Origin: CAYVZZ01 sp964456185
Lineage (GTDB): Bacteria > Pseudomonadota > Gammaproteobacteria > Pseudomonadales > Alcanivoracaceae
Direction: 5' to 3'
NCBI GenBank assembly: GCA_964456185.1
Contig: CAYVZZ010000043.1
Location: forward strand, 1 to 18,599
DNA: 18,599 nt
How positions within the stretch are numbered: the first letter of the stretch is position 1; each line of letters begins with the position of its first letter. Shown one piece after another: positions 14,935-18,599 of this stretch. The notes beneath the pieces are model-generated. The model was not told where the DNA came from. It saw nothing but the letters and a program-made list of their open reading frames with translations, and ran no database searches. The position numbers were made by a program, and so were the translations under genes.

Positions 14935-15015
14935 AAAGGTGGCATTGGCGAATGGCTTACATCTAAAAGGTGACTCTAACCGCCATCTCTAATATGTTGT
15001 ATTGACAAAATAAAA
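14935..15015. other. Intergenic stretch after the LysR gene, nothing firm
   Basis: AT-rich spacer between the LysR stop and the promoter of the large lipoprotein gene. I see no open frame with a ribosome site, no convincing terminator for the LysR gene (only a weak GGTGGC/GCCATC pairing across a 37-nt loop) and no repeat. Confidence 0.5.
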
Positions 15016-15045
15016 TTGGGTTTGAAAAAAGGTGTAATTTATAAT
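15016..15045 (+). promoter_or_regulatory. Promoter of the large lipoprotein gene
   Basis: A perfect -10 box TATAAT (15040-15045) is preceded by an 18-base spacer and TTGGGT (15016-15021). A TTGACA also occurs at 15002-15007, but its spacing of 32 bases is too long. The start would be near 15052, leaving a leader of about 265 nt. The AT-rich upstream sequence (15001-15030) could act as an UP element. Confidence 0.6.
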
Positions 15046-15051
15046 AACGTA

Positions 15052-15317
15052 TCGCCGTCCAGCTTCACGGCTGGCTGATCCATCTGGGGAAATTCACTTG
15101 GGTTGCCTCGGTTTAGCGGAAGGCATTTCGCTGATCAGATACAGAGCTGACAAAGGATTAGTCAAGATAGCTCAGGCAGGAAGCCGAAGAGTAAACAGGG
15201 AACGCGTGCGTTTGCTGTTAACGACCTGCCGATTCAACTTTTCGGGTTGAAGAGCTGGCGTGAAGTTGGTCGTTTAACACGTACGTTAGTTTACTCATTC
15301 CTTAAGGAGAAGGAACA
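15052..15317 (+). promoter_or_regulatory. Long structured 5' leader, candidate cis-regulatory RNA
   Basis: The region has several helices that can be read directly. H1: CCAGC (15059-15063)/GCTGG (15070-15074), close to the expected RNA start. H2: GTAAACAG (15191-15198)/CTGTTAAC (15215-15222, one mismatch) capped by AACG/CGTT around CGTG. H3: GGCAGG (15175-15180)/CCTGCC (15225-15230), enclosing H2. H4: GTTAACGACC (15217-15226)/GGTCGTTTAAC (15268-15278), enclosing H5: TTCAAC (15233-15238)/GTTGAA (15246-15251). H4 uses bases needed by H2 and H3, so two alternative folds exist. The ribosome site AAGGAGAAGGA (15304-15314) follows. It does not match riboswitch consensus sequences that I remember (c-di-GMP, TPP, glycine, SAM, cobalamin). 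It may be a new motif, a stability leader or a processed sRNA. Confidence 0.5.
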
Positions 15318-18300
15318 ATGAAACACGCGAAGTTCAGGAAGACTAGCTTGGCAGCCGCCATTGCGCTGGTTTCCGGTACCATGATGCTGTCAGGCTGTAA
15401 CCTGGCCGAAGGTGACAGCAGCACCAGCACTGCCTACACTGCCGACACCACTAACGTGGCTGGCAGCCTACAAGCCGCAACCGGTACTATTTACGGTCAG
15501 GTTCAAGACACTAACGGTCATGCCATTGCTGGCGCAACTGTATCAGCGGCTGGCCAAACCGTTACTACCGATGCCTCTGGTAGCTATGCATTGAGCGGTG
15601 TCAAAGTTGGTCCAAACTCTCACCTGCAAGTCCGCGTAGCGCCGCCTGCCGGTTACCTAGCGGGCACAGTCACCGTGTCCCCCGACGCTTACATTATCTA
15701 TAAAGGTAATGTTGGTGGTGCCGCCGGTTCCAGCATTCAAGCTATCCAAGGTTGGACTGAGCAGGCAGGGACTGCCGTTCTTCCCGCTATTGGTGCCAGC
15801 TTCACCGGTGTGTTGCGTAACCAGTTGACCCAAGAGCCTATTGCCAACACTCGTGTTGCATTGGATCTGGTTAGCGTAGGTTCAAACATCCGTGCCGGTC
15901 AAAATGGCGCTAATGGCAATCAAACTGGCCAAGAGATCGACGACAACGATGTCGGTACCTCTTACGCCACAGCAGAATACATCGCCACAACCAACGCCGC
16001 TGGTGAATTCACTTTCGAAAACCTGCCAGAAGACAGCACCTACCGTTTGCGCGTTGAAGGTAACTGGTCTGATCCTAACGCACTTTACGACACAGAAGAC
16101 GAAGATATCGTGACTCAAATGGGTGACGTCTACGTTCAGCCTGTCGCGCTGCAAGACACTGTTGCACCAGTGGTTGCTAAAGTCGTTGACGTACAGGACG
16201 GTGGCACCAAAGGTATTCTTAACCGTGACGCAACCAACCCGAATACACTCGTGGTGGTATTCTCCGAGCAAGTGACTGATGAAATTGATGCTGGTGACCT
16301 GACGGTAACAAGCCAGTTGGGTAGTACACCTGAAGCCTACTTGAACGTCACTAGCGCCACTTTGGCGAACGATGGTCGCACGCTAACCATCAAGCTGGAT
16401 CAGCCGTTACAGCAAGGTGCCGATATCACTGTTGCCTTCCCGTATGAAGAAATTCAGGATTTGGCTGGCAACCGCTTAAGCGATGGTAACGTTGGTTCTG
16501 TGGGTATCACTTATGATGGTATTACCGGCGTTTACGAGAAGATCTACTTAGGCGTTACCGGTAACGTGGAAACTGCCGGTGAGGTAATCAACCTGCAGCG
16601 CGTTAACCATGCTCCCTTGACAGATCAGTTCCCGCAATTGGCCAATGCTAACGACGCCTTGGTAGACGTTGTAAATGGTTCAGCGAATGCTATTCAACAG
16701 TTGAACCACCAGGACGGTCAGGCTGCTGCACGTTTGCAAGCGCTTGCCGACCAGTTGGACGGTGACCTGAACGGAGCATGGAACTCTCTTAGTACCGTTG
16801 TAACCAATGTCGCTCATGCCACTTTTGATGCGTCTAAGACTGGCGGCTATGAAGTTCGCTTGTTCGACCAAAATGGTGTTGATCAAACTAATGCATTTGG
16901 CGTTAATATCATGGTAGATGGTGTATCGAGCCCGGGTATCTTCTCGCTTGCCCAAGGCGATACAGCCGATGTTGTTGTTACTGGCGTTCAGCCCGGCTGG
17001 ACTCTAAAAGCACGTGGTACCGATGCCTTGGGCATTGGCGGTGCTTGGGCTACTTTGTCTCTGACGGATAACGTTGAGCCAACTACCGTACTGCAGCCTG
17101 CTTATGGCGTTGGTGACGACACTCAGGGCGGTACCGCGCTGACTTACGGTGGTGGTGCTGAATTGGTTGGTCAAGATGGTGGTTTGATCCCCGCTCTGCC
17201 TATCTTTGACGTAACGCCTTACCTTCTGTCTGGCAGCAATGCCAATGTACAAGTTGGTACCACTGATTCAGTATTGGGTAACCTGACTGATGGCTTTGCC
17301 AACGATGTCACCCAAGACGCTATCAATAACAGCGTATTGTCTGCATTCAATAAAGATGAAATCTACGATGCTGACGACTACGCCGGCCTTAACAAAGGCG
17401 CACGCATTGGTGTGGCTTTCTCTGAGCAGCTAGCAACCGTTAATGGTAACGTTGGTTACACTGGCACAAATGCCTCTCTGGGGCAGTTCTCTGTGCTAAA
17501 CGACACAACGGACTTTAGCGGTCAGCCAGCAGATGTTGTTGCCTTTGATGTCGACAGTGTGCTGGATCTAGCAGCCGATCAAGGCGCACGCATCGACTTC
17601 ACTGCCGCTGTAACAGATACAGCCGGTAATGCAGCCGGTAGCGACGCTCAGGTTATTATCGAAGACAAGTTGCCTCCGTTCGTTACTAGTGCAACATACA
17701 ATAACCTGAAGTTGACCGTTCGCTTCAATGAGAAAACCTATGTGGATGTGGGACAACTGGAGCTATACGGGCCAACTGGTACTGTTGTTGCCAGCAACAC
17801 CGAAGCAGGTATTGCTGACTCGGCAAACAACTACACGTTGACACTAGACGTTGCAGCAGGCGCAGGTGCAACCGTGCCGCTTGACCAAGACGACTTCATC
17901 AACGTGGGTACTACTTCTACACCGGTATACCGTGCTGTACTTGGCTTCGACACTGTCGAAGATGCTCATGGTGGTTTGGAGCAACCTAATAACTACAACA
18001 CTTGGAGCGACTACGCGGGTGACTTCAACGCGCCTCAGTTCTTGGCCGTTGCCAACTTGCCGCCTGTCCTGACAGGTCTGCTGGTAACCACCAATAGTGT
18101 TGCGGGTGATTCCAAACTGGTTGCTAATGTCGACTTCGCACCGCAAGGTATCGAAGTACAGAGCAGTGTTACAGCCAGCCAGCTGGAAAGCAAGATTGTG
18201 TTCACCTATAACGGTAGCACTATTGCGCAATCTAACTACACTGTCAGCATCAACACTGACGGTAGCTTTACTCTGGAATACGTACATGCAGTAGCATCTG

Positions 18301-18395
18301 GTGACACCTACGATATCCAAGTCAACGACCCGGATAGCGTATTGACTGTTGCTAGCAGCTCCACCAGCAAGAACGGTGGTGGTACTATCCAGTAA
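15318..18395 (+). CDS. Large surface lipoprotein with carboxypeptidase-regulatory-like and SbsA/Ig-like domains
   Basis: A 1025-residue secreted lipoprotein of unknown function. The signal peptide ends in the lipobox LSGC (Cys27, Asn at +2). Residues about 56-118 (GTIYGQVQDTNGHAIAGATVSAAGQ...DASGSYALSGV) and about 164-250 (NQLTQEPIANTRVAL...NAAGEFTFENLP) look like carboxypeptidase-regulatory (CnaB-like) beta sandwiches. Residues about 280-400 (TVAPVVAKVV...VVFSEQV...IQDLAGNRLSDG) resemble SbsA/bacterial Ig-like domains; similar pieces recur near 692-780 (AFSEQL...DTAGNAAG) and 783-880 (LPPFVTSATYNN...RFNEK). Many Asp/Asn-rich loops (DDNDVG, DADDYAG) could bind calcium. No enzyme motif is seen. 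Promoter, ribosome site (AAGGAG, 8 bases before ATG), codon use (GGT, GTT, AAC, CTG rich) and twin 3' hairpins point to high expression. Adhesion, matrix or S-layer-like roles are possible. Confidence 0.82.
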   Translation: MKHAKFRKTSLAAAIALVSGTMMLSGCNLAEGDSSTSTAYTADTTNVAGSLQAATGTIYGQVQDTNGHAIAGATVSAAGQTVTTDASGSYALSGVKVGPNSHLQVRVAPPAGYLAGTVTVSPDAYIIYKGNVGGAAGSSIQAIQGWTEQAGTAVLPAIGASFTGVLRNQLTQEPIANTRVALDLVSVGSNIRAGQNGANGNQTGQEIDDNDVGTSYATAEYIATTNAAGEFTFENLPEDSTYRLRVEGNWSDPNALYDTEDEDIVTQMGDVYVQPVALQDTVAPVVAKVVDVQDGGTKGILNRDATNPNTLVVVFSEQVTDEIDAGDLTVTSQLGSTPEAYLNVTSATLANDGRTLTIKLDQPLQQGADITVAFPYEEIQDLAGNRLSDGNVGSVGITYDGITGVYEKIYLGVTGNVETAGEVINLQRVNHAPLTDQFPQLANANDALVDVVNGSANAIQQLNHQDGQAAARLQALADQLDGDLNGAWNSLSTVVTNVAHATFDASKTGGYEVRLFDQNGVDQTNAFGVNIMVDGVSSPGIFSLAQGDTADVVVTGVQPGWTLKARGTDALGIGGAWATLSLTDNVEPTTVLQPAYGVGDDTQGGTALTYGGGAELVGQDGGLIPALPIFDVTPYLLSGSNANVQVGTTDSVLGNLTDGFANDVTQDAINNSVLSAFNKDEIYDADDYAGLNKGARIGVAFSEQLATVNGNVGYTGTNASLGQFSVLNDTTDFSGQPADVVAFDVDSVLDLAADQGARIDFTAAVTDTAGNAAGSDAQVIIEDKLPPFVTSATYNNLKLTVRFNEKTYVDVGQLELYGPTGTVVASNTEAGIADSANNYTLTLDVAAGAGATVPLDQDDFINVGTTSTPVYRAVLGFDTVEDAHGGLEQPNNYNTWSDYAGDFNAPQFLAVANLPPVLTGLLVTTNSVAGDSKLVANVDFAPQGIEVQSSVTASQLESKIVFTYNGSTIAQSNYTVSINTDGSFTLEYVHAVASGDTYDIQVNDPDSVLTVASSSTSKNGGGTIQ

Positions 18396-18409
18396 GCGCT
18401 AAGCGTCAT

Positions 18410-18428
18410 CTGACCTTAAAAAGGTCAG
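18410..18428 (+). terminator. Hairpin just after the large lipoprotein gene
   Basis: CTGACCTT (18410-18417) and AAGGTCAG (18421-18428) form a perfect 8-bp stem with a 3-nt loop. No T run follows, so alone it is a poor terminator; it may protect the mRNA 3' end ahead of the stronger hairpin that follows. Confidence 0.55.
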
Positions 18429-18436
18429 GCTGATAC

Positions 18437-18474
18437 AACAAGCCCGCTCTCAAAAGGAGCGGGCTTGTTTCTTT
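18437..18474. terminator. Strong intrinsic terminator between convergent genes
   Basis: AACAAGCCCGCTC (18437-18449) and GAGCGGGCTTGTT (18457-18469) form a perfect 13-bp stem with a 7-nt loop, followed by TTCTTTA. It ends the lipoprotein transcript. Its tail touches the stop of the oncoming GST gene, whose transcripts would also meet the stem, though the minus-strand T tract is poor. Confidence 0.88.
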
Positions 18475-18599
18475 ATATGAAACTGTATTCCCCACCTTTC
18501 TCCAACGCCTGCTTATTAGCTGGCCGCTCATGCACCTGCTTAAGCCAAGCTGCAATATGCGGATAGTCATCCAACAACCCAGGCAAAGTCGATACTGCT
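18473..18599 (-). CDS. Glutathione S-transferase family protein, C-terminal part only
   Basis: An open frame on the minus strand enters from the right edge and stops at TAA (plus 18473-18475). The 41 visible residues read LPGLLDDYPHIAAWLKQVHERPA, then NKQALEKGGEYSFI. The YPHIAAWLKQVHERPA segment is the characteristic last helix of the alpha-helical C-terminal domain of cytosolic GSTs (typically Y-P-x-ixxWxxrixxRPa). The N-terminal thioredoxin-like glutathione-binding domain lies outside the window, so class and substrate cannot be judged. Members conjugate glutathione to electrophiles or reduce disulfides and peroxides in the cytoplasm. It converges on the large lipoprotein gene across a shared terminator. 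Confidence 0.85.
   Translation of the reverse strand, partial: AVSTLPGLLDDYPHIAAWLKQVHERPANKQALEKGGEYSFI

Noticed and set aside
15002..15007. TTGACA as the -35 box paired with TATAAT at 15040
   Set aside because: The 32-base spacing is far beyond the 16-18 accepted for sigma70; TTGGGT at 15016 fits better.
15052..15317. Known riboswitch (c-di-GMP, TPP, SAM, glycine, cobalamin) in the leader
   Set aside because: None of the conserved core sequences that I can recall for these classes is present; only generic helices are seen.

Overview
The window is chromosomal DNA of moderate GC content from a Gammaproteobacterium. The evidence is a complete alkane 1-monooxygenase gene with a divergent GntR-type regulator, two LS(T)A/GC-type lipoproteins, a two-gene DAB inorganic-carbon transporter and ordinary E. 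coli-like housekeeping genes. The alkB-gntR pair resembles the arrangement known for alkB2 in Alcanivorax, so a hydrocarbon-using marine-type lineage (Oceanospirillales/Alcanivorax-like) is a reasonable guess; the sequence alone does not prove the genus.

Layout, left to right. (1) 1-1180: the end of ahcY, an intrinsic terminator, then metF (methyl cycle/one-carbon metabolism). (2) 1335-4163: a large lipoprotein metalloprotease of the M66 (StcE/TagA) type with a C-terminal QxW lectin-like region. A 150-bp palindromic repeat follows and supplies its stop codon. (3) 4324-5929: a divergent pair, a carboxymuconolactone decarboxylase-family protein (-) and a short-chain dehydrogenase (+). (4) 5954-7906: alkB (-) and a divergent GntR/FCD regulator (+). 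They share a compact regulatory region in which one palindrome sits on both predicted promoters. The regulator gene is interrupted by a run of 10 Ns that is demonstrably a false scaffold gap. (5) 7917-9670: gph (phosphoglycolate phosphatase) and a patatin-like phospholipase, translationally coupled (-). (6) 9671-9960: a second copy of the palindromic repeat and several hairpins. (7) 9961-14934: dabB-dabA operon (-), encoding a proton-coupled CO2/bicarbonate accumulation system, and a divergent NhaR-like LysR regulator (+). (8) 14935-15317: a promoter with a perfect -10 box and a leader of about 265 nt with strong, mutually exclusive helices. (9) 15318-18395: a 1025-residue surface lipoprotein with carboxypeptidase-regulatory-like and Ig-like domains, followed by strong terminator hairpins. 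(10) 18473-18599: the end of a glutathione S-transferase gene (-).

How the genes may work together: AlkB makes fatty alcohols from alkanes, and the GntR/FCD protein probably senses a pathway product and represses both alkB and itself. DabAB would supply bicarbonate for carboxylations in a heterotroph, since no RuBisCO or carboxysome gene is in view. The two lipoproteins are probably at the outer membrane or surface. I found no CRISPR array, tRNA, rRNA, transposase or phage gene. The points most worth following are the structured leader at 15052-15317, the shared alkB/gntR operator, the false gap at 7724-7733 and the paired repeat elements.
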